Assembly (NCBI RefSeq): GCF_035917455.1
Contig: NZ_CP109078.1
Span: 1,116,001-1,180,000 of the forward strand
Origin: Micromonospora sp. NBC_01796
GTDB lineage: Bacteria > Actinomycetota > Actinomycetes > Mycobacteriales > Micromonosporaceae
DNA length: 64,000 bases
Direction: 5' to 3'
The first letter of the stretch is position 1. Each line of letters opens with the position of its first letter. A program made the position numbers and the translations under genes. The notes beneath the pieces are model-generated. The model worked only from the letters and a program-made list of their open reading frames with translations. It did no database searches and had not been told where the DNA came from. This document shows, one piece after another, positions 10,968 to 22,156 of the stretch.

Positions 10968-11015
10968 GGCCGGGTCCCGCTTCCCCGGTCAGGCCGGGTC
11001 CCCTTCTCCTGCTCA
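10968..11015 (-). repeat. 24-bp tandem duplication at the truB stop codon
   Basis: On the plus strand two 24-bp units (10968-10991 and 10992-11015) each end GGTCA or GCTCA, so on the minus strand each unit begins TGA, the first being the truB stop. Both units end with CCCGGCC on the minus strand, matching the last codons of truB (CCCCGGCC). The units differ at several internal bases, so the duplication is older than the one at pyrH. Confidence 0.75.
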
Positions 11016-11900
11016 GGCCGGGGCGAGCACGATCTCCGCCCGGGCCCGGCCGCCCCGCTCGCTGACGATAGCGATCAGGCCGCCGGCCGGGTCGAACACG
11101 GCGTACGGCCCGTCGATGCCGGCCGGTTCCAGCGGGCCACCGTGGGAGAGCACCTTCGCCTCGGCCGCGTCGGCCTGCCGGGAGGTGAAGAACCTCCGGG
11201 CCGCCGCCTCGACCGGCAGGTTCACCACGTCCTGCGGCTCCCGCTCGGCCAGCTCGTCCAGGGTCACCGCCTCGGTCAGCTCGAACCCGCCGACGGCGGT
11301 ACGCCGCAGCGCGGTCAGGTGCCCGCCGACGCCGAGCGCCGCACCGAGGTCCCGGGCGATCGCCCGGATGTACGTCCCGGACGAGCAGGTCACGTCGACG
11401 TCGAGATCCACCAGCTCCGGTGTCGGGCGCCGGACCGCCAGCAGGTCGAGCCGGGAGACCGTCACCCGGCGGGCCGCGAGCTGCACCGCCTCGCCGTCCC
11501 GCACCCGCTTGTACGCCCGCTGCCCGTCGATCTTGATCGCGCTCACCGCGCTGGGCACCTGGTCGATCTCGCCGGTCAACGGCAGCAGGCCGGCGCGGAC
11601 CTGTTCGTCGGTGATGTCGCCCGCCGACGCCTCGGTGACCACGTCGCCCTCGGCGTCGTCGGTGATCGTCGACTGCCCGAGCCGGATCGTGGCGGTGTAC
11701 CGCTTCCCCGCGCCGATCACGTACGTGAGCAGCCGGGTCGCCCGACCGACGCCGATCACCAGCACCCCGGTCGCCATCGGGTCCAGGGTGCCGCCGTGCC
11801 CGACCCTCCGGGTCCGGGCGAACCGGCGGATCCGCGCCACCACATCGTGCGACGTCATACCACCGGGCTTGTCCACCACAATCAGACCGTCGACGCTCAC
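11013..11900 (-). CDS. truB: tRNA pseudouridine(55) synthase
   Basis: This protein of about 295 residues makes pseudouridine 55 in the T-loop of tRNAs. GGTLDPMATGVLVIG contains the catalytic Asp, and KRYTATIRLG and RAYKRVRDGE are family motifs. GTG at 11900 has GGCAGG about 10 bases upstream and starts right before the conserved VDGLIVVDKP; a TTG three codons earlier has no sensible ribosome site. The C-terminal part carries the short actinobacterial extension. Its 3' end overlaps a 24-bp tandem duplication. Confidence 0.96.
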   Translation of the reverse strand: MSVDGLIVVDKPGGMTSHDVVARIRRFARTRRVGHGGTLDPMATGVLVIGVGRATRLLTYVIGAGKRYTATIRLGQSTITDDAEGDVVTEASAGDITDEQVRAGLLPLTGEIDQVPSAVSAIKIDGQRAYKRVRDGEAVQLAARRVTVSRLDLLAVRRPTPELVDLDVDVTCSSGTYIRAIARDLGAALGVGGHLTALRRTAVGGFELTEAVTLDELAEREPQDVVNLPVEAAARRFFTSRQADAAEAKVLSHGGPLEPAGIDGPYAVFDPAGGLIAIVSERGGRARAEIVLAPA

Positions 11901-11987
11901 AACCGCCAAGCCTGCCAGACGCCGGCCCCCACCCCTCCCCCACCCACCCTCCGCCCCGTCCCCACCCCGCCCGACCCCACCCAGCCC

Positions 11988-12063
11988 GGCGATCTTGCAC
12001 TTGTGGCTGTGCGCAAATCAGAAGAAGTAAGGCATCTTCGGGCACCACAACTGCAAGATCGCC
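11988..12063. repeat. 70-bp palindromic element, copy A
   Basis: The 70-bp core (11991-12060) begins GATCTTGCACTTGTGG and ends with its near-complement; with flanks the stem is 19 bp with one mismatch. An inner stem (GAAGA/TCTTC) lies in the loop. A second copy of exactly the same core length with the same arms is at 23284-23353. It lies between the MATE gene 3' end and the truB start, and is flanked by C-rich sequence on one side and G-rich on the other. Confidence 0.85.
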
Positions 12064-12064
12064 C

Positions 12065-12112
12065 GGTGGGGTGGGGTGGGGACGGGACGGGGGTGGGGGT
12101 GGGGGTGGGGGT
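12065..12112 (+). repeat. G-rich tandem tract at the MATE gene stop codon
   Basis: The plus strand carries four copies of GGGGGT (12089-12112) directly abutting the MATE stop codon (12113-12115), preceded by three looser GGGGT units. Five-base G-runs with one-base loops are ideal for a G-quadruplex on the plus strand. GGGGTGGGGACGGG (12073-12086) is the exact complement of 11955-11968 on the other side of the palindromic element. Confidence 0.8.
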
Positions 12113-13444
12113 TTAGCGGGTGGGGCCGGCGATGGACCAGGCGTCGGTGCGGAGGCGGAGGAGTAGGCCGGCGAGGCGTACTACCAGGAACAGTGCGAGG
12201 CCGGCCCAGATGCCGCCGAGTCCCAGGTCGAGGGCGTAGGCGGCCCAGATCGCCGGCAGGAAGGCGCCCACCGCGGCGACGATGGTGAGATCGCGCATGT
12301 AGCGCAGGTCGCCCGCGCCGATCAGCACCCCGTCGAGGGCGAACACCACCCCGGCGATCGGTTGCATGCCGACGAACCACGGCCACGCGACCAGCGCCTG
12401 GTCGCGTACCTGCTGGTCGGCGCTGAACCAGGACGGCACCACCGGAGCGCCGGCGGCGACCAGCAGGGCGAAGACGATCCCGCAGGCGCCACCGATCAGG
12501 GCGAGCCGGCGGGCCAGCGCCCGGGCGCCGGCCACGTCGCCGGAGCCGAGTGCCGCGCCGATCAGCGACTGGGCGGCGATGGCCAGCGCGTCCAGCACCA
12601 GCGCGGTGAAGAACCAGAGTTGCAGGGCTATCTGGTGGGCGGCGACCGACGCGGCACCGAACCGGGCGGCGACGGCGGTCGCGGACAGGAAGCTGGCCTG
12701 GAAGGCCGCTCCGCGTACCAGCAGGTCGCGGCTGAGCACGAGCTGACCGACGATCATCGGTGGCCGGGGGCGCAGCGACACCCGTTCGGCGACCAGGGCG
12801 CCGACGAAGAGGATCCCGCCGAGGGTCTGTGCGGTGGCGTTGGCGACCGCGCTGCCGACCAGGCCGAGCCCGGCCGGGTAGACCAGCAGCGGGCAGAGCG
12901 CGGCGGAGAGCAGGTTGGGGCCGAGCACGAAGAAGAGTGGACGCCGGGTGTCCTGCACGCCCCGCAGCCAGCCGTTCCCGGCCGCCGCGAGCAGCAGGCC
13001 GGGTGCGCCGAGGGCGGCGATCCGCAGCCAGTCGGCGGCGGCGCCGGCCACCGCCGGGTCGTCGCCGGCAAGGGTCCGCGCCAGCGGTCCGGCCGCGATC
13101 TGGACCACGAGCAGAATGAGTACGCCGGAAGCGAGGGCCAGCCAGGACGCCTGTACGCCCTCCTCCACCGCGGCGGCGCGGTCACCGGCACCGAACCGGC
13201 GCGCCGAACGGCCGGTGGTGCCGTACGCGGCGACGGTGCCGAGCCAGACGACCAGGGTCATCACCGTGCCGGCGATCGCCAGCGCGGCGAGCGGCACCCG
13301 GCCCAGGTGGCCCACCACGGCGGTGTCCACCAGGACGTACAGCGGCTCGGCGGCGAGCACGATCAGGGCCGGTACGGCCAGCCGGGCGATCCGGCGCGAG
13401 GTGATCGGGGGCGGGTGCGGACCGGCGACGGTGGGGTTGCTCAT
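12113..13444 (-). CDS. MATE-family efflux transporter (DinF-like)
   Basis: The protein has about 443 residues with some twelve hydrophobic segments, the size and pattern of MATE exporters that use a cation gradient to expel drugs or metabolites. VDTAVVGHLG near the first membrane segment is the family hallmark. ATG at 13444 is preceded by AGGA at good spacing; an upstream GTG in the same frame adds six residues. A DinF gene occupies the same place (between the DHH phosphoesterase and truB) in mycobacteria. The substrate is unknown. Confidence 0.9.
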   Translation of the reverse strand: MSNPTVAGPHPPPITSRRIARLAVPALIVLAAEPLYVLVDTAVVGHLGRVPLAALAIAGTVMTLVVWLGTVAAYGTTGRSARRFGAGDRAAAVEEGVQASWLALASGVLILLVVQIAAGPLARTLAGDDPAVAGAAADWLRIAALGAPGLLLAAAGNGWLRGVQDTRRPLFFVLGPNLLSAALCPLLVYPAGLGLVGSAVANATAQTLGGILFVGALVAERVSLRPRPPMIVGQLVLSRDLLVRGAAFQASFLSATAVAARFGAASVAAHQIALQLWFFTALVLDALAIAAQSLIGAALGSGDVAGARALARRLALIGGACGIVFALLVAAGAPVVPSWFSADQQVRDQALVAWPWFVGMQPIAGVVFALDGVLIGAGDLRYMRDLTIVAAVGAFLPAIWAAYALDLGLGGIWAGLALFLVVRLAGLLLRLRTDAWSIAGPTR

Positions 13445-13580
13445 CGCGCCTGATCCTGGCACGGCTCCCGTAAGGACTGCAATGCTCCACGGGACTTACT
13501 CAGTCGCGCAGGGGCGGAGCGGGTGGGCGGCCGACGGCCGAGTGGGTTGATCCTCGGTCGTCAGCCGCGCACCGGTGGTG

Positions 13581-13673
13581 TCACTGGCGGGTGTCCATCG
13601 ACGTCTGCAGCGCGCGACGGGCCTGCTCACGAGCCTCGTCGGTGGTCTCCGGCTTGGTCTTGGTGGTGGCCAT
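13581..13673 (-). CDS. Small protein of 30 residues, function unknown
   Basis: ATG at 13673 has an excellent ribosome site (AAGGAG, 7 bases upstream). The product starts MATTKTKPETTDEAREQARR and is highly charged with an amphipathic Ala/Arg-rich second half. It has no membrane segment or recognisable domain. Good translation signals on so short a frame support a real small protein, but only codon conservation in relatives could prove it. The 264 bp upstream show no other gene. Confidence 0.55.
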   Translation of the reverse strand: MATTKTKPETTDEAREQARRALQTSMDTRQ

Positions 13674-13937
13674 GGGACGGCTCCTTTTCCAGGGTGCGTC
13701 GGCCGCACAGGGAGGCGACCGTTCGCGTACGGGTTCTGCTGATCGCCGCCGGCCCGCCCTCCGGGGTCGCCGGACGGGGTCGGTCAGGGCAGCGTGAGCC
13801 CGGGTCGGTTGACCCTGGAGGCGCCCGGCACCGGGTGTGGAACCGTGGCACGCATCACAAACCAAGCTATCGTTCAGGTCCACATTCTGTACACCAATCC
13901 CGCGATACGGAACGGTACGGTGCGTTGACCTGCGGGG

Positions 13938-14156
13938 TCAGCGGGCGAAGAAGTGCCAGCCCAGCCACCACCAGAACCCGAAGAGGCCGATTCGGCCCAC
14001 CGGGACGGGGCCCACCTCGTACCGCATCACCTGGGCGCAGACGTCACCGAGAGTAGGAATTCGCGAGCCCTCCCGCCGGGCCGCCCACTCGACCACCGCG
14101 AACAGGACGAAGGCCAGCAGGAAACCGCCGATCGCGAGCATCCGGGTCCCGCTCAT
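13938..14156 (-). CDS. Small membrane protein, DUF6186-like
   Basis: The product is 72 residues: one N-terminal membrane helix (about 5-25), a polar loop with RIPTLGDVCAQVMRYEVG, and an aromatic C-terminus FGFWWWLGWHFFAR. The IPTLGD...WLGWHFFAR pattern matches small actinobacterial membrane proteins of the DUF6186 type as I know them. The start overlaps the previous stop by ATGA, so the two are translationally coupled. Function unknown. Confidence 0.8.
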   Translation of the reverse strand: MSGTRMLAIGGFLLAFVLFAVVEWAARREGSRIPTLGDVCAQVMRYEVGPVPVGRIGLFGFWWWLGWHFFAR

Positions 14157-14560
14157 CGGCGCACCAGCGCCCAGAAGGCCGCCAGCCAGCCGAAGTACAC
14201 GGCCGACCGGGTCAGCTCGTCGGTCAGCAGCGGATCGGCCAGGCGGGAGAAGGTCGGGAAGTCGTCACCGGAACCGAGGGCGAAGGTGGCGCCCTCGAAC
14301 ACCCCGAAGACGGCAACCGGCAGCACCCACCAGATCGTGCCCGGACCCGGCCGGGCGGGCGGCCGGCGACGGGGCACCCGGTTGGTGAGTCCGAGCCAGA
14401 TCAGCGCTCCCCCGGTGCCCAGGGTGTAGAGGTTCGCGGACAGGGAGAACGACGGTAACTGGCCGCCCACCAATGACAGACAGGCGAGTACGGGGACAGA
14501 AACAAGGGGTTTGTCCCAGGGACGCGGCACATCGACGGCTATTTCCGAGGGCTGCTCCAT
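14153..14560 (-). CDS. Hypothetical membrane protein, four predicted helices
   Basis: The 135-residue product has four hydrophobic segments (about 20-38, 43-60, 75-92 and 115-133) and a short Arg/Pro-rich loop. It overlaps the downstream 72-residue gene by four bases (ATGA), so the two probably form one small membrane unit. The ribosome site is weak (GGAAG directly against the ATG). I do not recognise a family with certainty. Confidence 0.75.
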   Translation of the reverse strand: MEQPSEIAVDVPRPWDKPLVSVPVLACLSLVGGQLPSFSLSANLYTLGTGGALIWLGLTNRVPRRRPPARPGPGTIWWVLPVAVFGVFEGATFALGSGDDFPTFSRLADPLLTDELTRSAVYFGWLAAFWALVRR

Positions 14561-14611
14561 CTTCCGATTGTGCCCGCGGTGCCGGAGTGCCGAAAGTGCA
14601 TTAACCCCGGA

Positions 14612-15679
14612 CTATCCCCGATCTTCCGGCTCGGCCAGGACCCGCTCCAACTCGGCCCGGATCGCGCCGATCACCTCGGCCCGACCACCGCGACCGGTGA
14701 AACCGGCGGCCAGCCGGTGTCCCCCGCCACCGAGCGCCACCGCGACCCGGCTGACGTCCAGGGCACCCTTGCTCCGCATCGACACCGCCCACTCGGCCTC
14801 GGCCACCTGCTTGAGCACGCAGCTCACGTCCGCCTCCGCGGTGCAGCGGACCGAGTCGATCAGGGCCTCCAGGACGTACGCCGGCTGTTGGTGCCGGGCC
14901 AGGTCGTCCAGGGTCGCGTAGGTCCAGACCAGCCCGTGCCCGGCCGCGGCGGCCGGTTCGAGTTCGGCCCGGGCGAGGACGTCACCGTAGAGCCGGACGG
15001 CACCGAACGGCCTGGTGTCGAAGACCCGACGGGAGATCTCCTCCGGCCGGATCCCGGTGGCCAGCATCCGGGCCGCCATCTCGTGCACCGCCGGGGTGGT
15101 CATGGCGAACCGGAACGAACCGGTGTCGGTGGTCAGCGCGACGTAGAGGCACTCGGCGATCTCACGGTCCAGCGGTACGTCCAACCGGTCGAGCAGCCCC
15201 TCCACCACCACCGACGTGGCCGCCGCGTGCGGGTCGACCAGGTGGATCCGGCCGAACCGGGTGTTCGAGGCATGGTGGTCGAGGACCACCACCTCGCCGG
15301 CCCGGTCCAGACGGTCGACCAGATCGCCGATCCGGGACACGCTGGCTGCGTCGAAACAGAGCACCAGATCCGGGTCGGTCCAGGTGTCTGTGGCAGGTAC
15401 GAGCAGGTCGAGACCGGGCAGGGCGCCGAACGGCTCGGCCACACCGGGCGGGCCGGGGAAGGTCGCCTGGAGCTGCCGGAAACCCATCCGGCGCAGGCCG
15501 AGGGCGAAGCCGAGCATGCTGCCCAGCGCGTCCCCGTCCGGGTTGACGTGGCAGATCAGCAGCACCCGGGAATCGGGCGAGAGGGCGCGTACGGCACCGA
15601 CCGCCGCCGCCCAGTCAGCCTCGCCGGGACCGGCGTCGGCCGGCGACTGCGCGAGCGCCGAGCCGGCCGAGCCGGTCAC
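14612..15679 (-). CDS. DHH/DHHA1 phosphoesterase (NrnA/CnpB type)
   Basis: At 355 residues this matches the bifunctional nanoRNase / phosphatase family that hydrolyses short oligoribonucleotides, pAp or c-di-AMP breakdown products. Residues about 40-55 hold the first metal site (CHVNPDGDALGSM), about 140-150 the DHH motif (VLDHHASN), and the DHHA1 substrate motif GGGGHRLAAGF lies near the C-terminus. GTG at 15679 overlaps the rbfA stop (GTGA), showing coupled translation. The same rbfA-DHH pair occurs in mycobacteria, where the protein is CnpB (Rv2837c). Whether c-di-AMP is the substrate here is inference. Confidence 0.92.
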   Translation of the reverse strand: MTGSAGSALAQSPADAGPGEADWAAAVGAVRALSPDSRVLLICHVNPDGDALGSMLGFALGLRRMGFRQLQATFPGPPGVAEPFGALPGLDLLVPATDTWTDPDLVLCFDAASVSRIGDLVDRLDRAGEVVVLDHHASNTRFGRIHLVDPHAAATSVVVEGLLDRLDVPLDREIAECLYVALTTDTGSFRFAMTTPAVHEMAARMLATGIRPEEISRRVFDTRPFGAVRLYGDVLARAELEPAAAAGHGLVWTYATLDDLARHQQPAYVLEALIDSVRCTAEADVSCVLKQVAEAEWAVSMRSKGALDVSRVAVALGGGGHRLAAGFTGRGGRAEVIGAIRAELERVLAEPEDRG

Positions 15680-16167
15680 CGCCGGTCACCGGCGTCGACC
15701 GCCGGATCGTCCGACTCGTCGGCGTCGAGGTCCTCGTCGTCGTCCTCATCCTCGTCGAGCTTGTACGGCTGCGCGTCACCGGCGTACGCGGCGTTGGCCG
15801 CCCGCCGCTGCACCTCCTCGTCCGCACTGCGCGCCACGGCGATCAGGTCGTCGATGTGCTTGACCTGGTCCTGCACGTTGTCGAGGACAAATGCCAGGGA
15901 CGGCGAGTGGCGCAGCCCCAGGGCCTTGCCGACGGTGCTGCGCAGCAGACCCTTGGCGCTCTCCAGCGCGGCGGCGGTGGAGGCCTGTTCGGTGGCATCG
16001 CCGAGCACGGTGTAGAAGACCGTGGCTTCCCGCAGATCAGCGGTGATCCGGGCATCGGTGATGGTGATCATGCCGAGCCGAGGATCCTTGATCTGCGTAC
16101 GCACCACGGAAGCCACCAGCTCCCGGACACGCTCAGCGTGCCGGCGTACCTTGGCCGGGTCCGTCAT
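15676..16167 (-). CDS. rbfA: 30S ribosome-binding factor A
   Basis: The 163-residue protein assists late 16S rRNA processing and 30S maturation. The KH-like fold is evident from RVRELVASVVRTQIKDPRLG and the family region LRSTVGKALGLRHSPSLAFVLD. A 40-residue acidic C-terminal tail (Asp/Glu-rich, about 123-163) exceeds the common length; such tails are frequent in actinobacteria. Its stop overlaps the start of the DHH gene. Confidence 0.96.
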   Translation of the reverse strand: MTDPAKVRRHAERVRELVASVVRTQIKDPRLGMITITDARITADLREATVFYTVLGDATEQASTAAALESAKGLLRSTVGKALGLRHSPSLAFVLDNVQDQVKHIDDLIAVARSADEEVQRRAANAAYAGDAQPYKLDEDEDDDEDLDADESDDPAVDAGDRR

Positions 16168-16342
16168 TTCCGCACCTCCACGGCATTCCTACTTCCGGCG
16201 CGGGCCGGTGGTGCGGTGCACCACCGGCGGCCACCGGCCGACTTTTGAACACTACCTGCGAGCCCCCGCGCGGCGCTTCCGGGCGGCGACCCGGCGACGG
16301 CACCCACCGGGGCGGTCCCTCGGGTACGGCCGCACCGGCCCC

Positions 16343-16636
16343 TCAGTCGTCCTCGCCGTGCAACCTTCTCCGGACCGACAAGAGTTCGAGCTCCGGTCGA
16401 CCGGCGACCAGGCGCTCGCAGTTGTCGAGCACCTCACCCACGTGACCCGCCTCGGAGGCCACCACCGCGACCGCTATCTGCGCCCGTCCGTGCAGGTCCA
16501 GGCCGCCCACCTCGGCGACCGAGACCTCGAACCGGCGCAGTGCCGCCACGACCGGGCGGACATAGGATCGCTTTTCTTTGAGTGACCGGGAATCGCCCGG
16601 CAGCAATACGTCGAAAACCGCGGTTCCAGTAAACAT
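16343..16636 (-). CDS. DUF503 protein (YlxP-like)
   Basis: This 97-residue alpha/beta protein begins MFTGTAVFDVLLPGDSRSLKEKRS and matches the DUF503 family that sits between infB and rbfA in many Gram-positive bacteria. The SLKEKR motif and ferredoxin-like length are typical. The role is unknown, presumably linked to ribosome assembly given its neighbours. A strong terminator-like hairpin separates it from infB. Confidence 0.9.
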   Translation of the reverse strand: MFTGTAVFDVLLPGDSRSLKEKRSYVRPVVAALRRFEVSVAEVGGLDLHGRAQIAVAVVASEAGHVGEVLDNCERLVAGRPELELLSVRRRLHGEDD

Positions 16637-16667
16637 CGAGTGGACAATACCGTCCGGACACCCCGCA

Positions 16668-16710
16668 TGATCAAGGGGTTTACGCCCACCGGGCGTAAAC
16701 CCCTTGATCA
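16668..16710. terminator. Perfect 20-bp hairpin between infB and DUF503 gene
   Basis: Arms 16668-16687 and 16691-16710 are perfectly complementary over 20 bp with a 3-base loop (ACC). It lies 14 bases downstream of the infB stop codon. It would strongly terminate or delimit infB transcripts, so rbfA and DUF503 may need their own promoter or rely on read-through. Confidence 0.85.
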
Positions 16711-16724
16711 GTTGGACCTATTCG

Positions 16725-19751
<3,027 letters not shown>

Positions 19752-19858
19752 TGCACTCCTCACTCCGAGGTCGTGCGGGCAGCACCCGCAACAACCTCAC
19801 TCGTGCACTTGAAGCCTGGTCATTTCTGGGACTTCATCGTGTGCTCATGTCGGTCGTC

Positions 19859-20176
19859 CTACCTTGCTTGCGACCCTCGCCCGACCGGATGGCCGGACGT
19901 AGTGGTTGACGCATCAATGTGCTCGGCCAGCGCCCCGGTATCTGGAACACCGGGGATACGCAGCGCCCGCCCGAAGGCGCGGCGCCGCAGTGCCAGCGCG
20001 AAGCAAGCCGAGTCAAAGTGCAGATGCGCCCCCCGACCCGGCAGTCTGCGGGCCGGATCAGGTCGGAGATTGTAGCCAACCCCGTCGCCGACCGCGACAA
20101 TCCGCAGCAGATCGACAGCCGAAGCGCGTTTCCGACAGCCCACACAGGTGCGCACCGGCCACACGCGTCGTACCAC
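19859..20176 (-). CDS. YlxR family protein (DUF448)
   Basis: The 105-residue basic protein carries the YlxR hallmark RTCVGCRKR (residues 9-17) and GRGAHLHFDSACFALALRRRAF, which forms the RNA-binding face. It sits between nusA and infB as in most Gram-positive bacteria. YlxR proteins bind RNA and may modulate RNase P or transcription; the role here is not settled. A C-terminal extension of about 25 residues is non-conserved. The start GTG lacks a clear ribosome site. Confidence 0.9.
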   Translation of the reverse strand: MVRRVWPVRTCVGCRKRASAVDLLRIVAVGDGVGYNLRPDPARRLPGRGAHLHFDSACFALALRRRAFGRALRIPGVPDTGALAEHIDASTTTSGHPVGRGSQAR

Positions 20177-20191
20177 TGGGAAAGTCTACCC

Positions 20192-21247
20192 CTACCCGGC
20201 CGAGATCGCTCCGCCCGGCTCCGTCACGTGATCAGCGGACCCCCGCGCACCGGTCGGTGCCGGGCTCGCCGCCTGCTCGTTGTCCGGCCGGATGTCGATC
20301 CGCCAACCGGTCAGCCGGGCCGCCAGGCGGGCGTTCTGGCCCTCCCGGCCGATCGCCAGCGAGAGCTGGAAGTCCGGCACGGTGACCCGGGCCGCCCGGG
20401 TGGCCAGGTCGACCACCTCGACCCGCAGGGCCTTGGCCGGCGACAACGCGTTGCCGACGAAGTTGGCCGGATCGTCGGACCAGTCAATGATGTCGATCTT
20501 CTCGCCGTGCAACTCGCTCATCACGGCGCGGACCCGCTGGCCCATCGGCCCGATGCAGGCGCCCTTGGCGTTCACGCCGGGCACCGCCGACCGCACCGCG
20601 ATCTTCGTACGGTGACCTGCCTCACGTGCGATGGCGGCGATCTCCACCGTGCCGTCGGCGATCTCCGGCACCTCCAGGGCGAAGAGCTTCTTCACCAGGT
20701 TGGGGTGCGAACGGGACAGGGTGATCTGCGGTCCCCGGAAGCCCTTGGCCACGTGCACCACCACGCACCGGATCCGCTGGCCGTGACCGTAGATCTCACC
20801 CGGCACCTGCTCCGGCGCGGGCAGTACGGCCTCCAGCTTGCCCAGGTCGACGCTGACGATGCCCTTCTCGGCCCGCCCCTCGTGCGCCTGCACCACCCCG
20901 GTGACCAGGTCGCCCTCGCGGCCGACGTACTCGCCGAAGTGCACCTCGTCGGTCGCCTCCCGCAGCCGCTGGAGGATCACCTGCTTGGCGGTCATCGCCG
21001 CGATCCGGCCGAAGTCGTGCGGGGTGTCGTCCCATTCCCGGCCGACCACGCCCTCGTCGTCGACCTCCTGGGCGTAGACCAGGGCGGCCCCGGTCTTACG
21101 GTCGATCTCCACCCGGGCGTGCGTCTCCGAGCCCTCGGTATGCCGGTAAGCGGTCAGCAACGCGGTCTCGATCGCCGCGAGGATCGTGTCGAACGGGATC
21201 TCCCGCTCGCGCTCCAGGGCGCGCAGTGCCGCGAGGTCGATGTTCAC
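20192..21247 (-). CDS. nusA: Transcription termination/antitermination factor NusA
   Basis: The 351-residue protein binds RNA polymerase and nascent RNA. The N-terminal polymerase-binding domain, the S1 domain (about 105-185) and two KH domains (about 200-325, with [14 protein letters not shown] and [19 protein letters not shown]) are all present. It ends after the KH region without the acidic repeats of enterobacterial NusA, as usual for actinobacteria. GTG at 21247 overlaps the rimP stop (GTGA), so rimP and nusA are coupled. The stop TAG is followed in frame by a second TAG three bases later. Confidence 0.97.
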   Translation of the reverse strand: MNIDLAALRALEREREIPFDTILAAIETALLTAYRHTEGSETHARVEIDRKTGAALVYAQEVDDEGVVGREWDDTPHDFGRIAAMTAKQVILQRLREATDEVHFGEYVGREGDLVTGVVQAHEGRAEKGIVSVDLGKLEAVLPAPEQVPGEIYGHGQRIRCVVVHVAKGFRGPQITLSRSHPNLVKKLFALEVPEIADGTVEIAAIAREAGHRTKIAVRSAVPGVNAKGACIGPMGQRVRAVMSELHGEKIDIIDWSDDPANFVGNALSPAKALRVEVVDLATRAARVTVPDFQLSLAIGREGQNARLAARLTGWRIDIRPDNEQAASPAPTGARGSADHVTEPGGAISAG

Positions 21248-21978
21248 CTCTCCTCGCCCTCCACATCTTCGTCGTCAGTGTCGTCGATTTCGGGCAGGTC
21301 GTCGTCGTGCATGTCGGACTGGTCGTCGTCGATCTCCGCCAGGTCCTCGTCCGCCACCTCGTCGAGCCGGCTGAACTCCACCTGCACCCGACCGGGGCCG
21401 AGATCCGCGTAGGCCCACTCCCCGGACGTCCCGTCCAGGTCGAACCGCACCCGTTCGTCGTCGGCGGCGATCACCCGTGCGGTGACCTGCCGCTCGGTGG
21501 CCGGGCGGTCACCGGTCGCCGGATCCGCCGTACGCTGCTCCGGCGCGGACCGGCCGGGACCCTTCGTGGTGACCTTGACCAGTCGACCGACGTTACGCCG
21601 CCAGTGCCGGGGCAGGGTCAGCGGGCGGTCCACGCCCGGCGAACTGACCTCGAGCTGGTATTCCCCGGCGATCAGGTCCCCGCCGGTCTCCTCGGCCAGG
21701 TCGAGCGCGGCCGAGATGGCGCGGGACACGTCGGCCACCGCGTCGAGGTTGATGCCGCCGTCGCCGTCCACGATGATCCGGACCACGTGCCGTCGGCCGG
21801 CGCGGGAGACCGAGATGTCCTCCAGGTCGTACCCCTGCGCGATCACCACCGGCTCGATCACCGCCCGTAGTTGGGCCCGACGAGCCGTAAGATCACCCCG
21901 AGGGCGTTCCACGGAGCGCCGCTCACCAGCCCGCGGTCCAGCCGTCGACCGGCTGGTAGCGCGGCCACGCTGCGTCAT
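21244..21978 (-). CDS. rimP: Ribosome maturation factor RimP
   Basis: ATG at 21978 has AAAGGAG at ideal spacing and gives 244 residues, longer than the typical 150-180. The core (about 35-190) shows [27 protein letters not shown] and [14 protein letters not shown], the RimP signature. Extra length comes from a basic N-terminal leader and an acidic Asp/Glu-rich C-terminus. It functions in 30S assembly. It is first in the rimP-nusA-ylxR-infB operon, so the promoter probably lies in 21979-22156. Confidence 0.95.
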   Translation of the reverse strand: MTQRGRATSRSTAGPRAGERRSVERPRGDLTARRAQLRAVIEPVVIAQGYDLEDISVSRAGRRHVVRIIVDGDGGINLDAVADVSRAISAALDLAEETGGDLIAGEYQLEVSSPGVDRPLTLPRHWRRNVGRLVKVTTKGPGRSAPEQRTADPATGDRPATERQVTARVIAADDERVRFDLDGTSGEWAYADLGPGRVQVEFSRLDEVADEDLAEIDDDQSDMHDDDLPEIDDTDDEDVEGEER

Positions 21979-22067
21979 ATCCGCACTCCTTTCGAATCGT
22001 CGGCGGCCCGTGCGGGCAGCCATGCCAGTTCGCCACCGGGCCCAGACGCGCCCGGCGGCTGCGCAGA

Positions 22068-22122
22068 GCGTAACGCGCGGGCCGACCGGCGAGCCGGGCG
22101 GCGCACCGGCGGAGCGTTACGC
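22068..22122. promoter_or_regulatory. Paired GCGT-N-ACGC sites between divergent genes
   Basis: GCGTAACGC (22068-22076) and GCGTTACGC (22114-22122) are each 4+1+4 palindromes and also complementary to each other. They lie 46 bp centre to centre, between rimP and the divergent lipoprotein gene. They could be two operator sites for one regulator, or the arms of a 9-bp stem with a long loop. No known regulator is assigned. Confidence 0.4.
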
Positions 22123-22156
22123 CCGGTACCGGCCTTGTGGCCGGGGTCCGCGGCCC

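Noticed and set aside
9946-12048. 700-codon frame joining ribF with upstream sequence
   Set aside because: The upstream part overlaps truB in another frame and is Arg/Gly-rich; ribF starts at 10890 with a good ribosome site.
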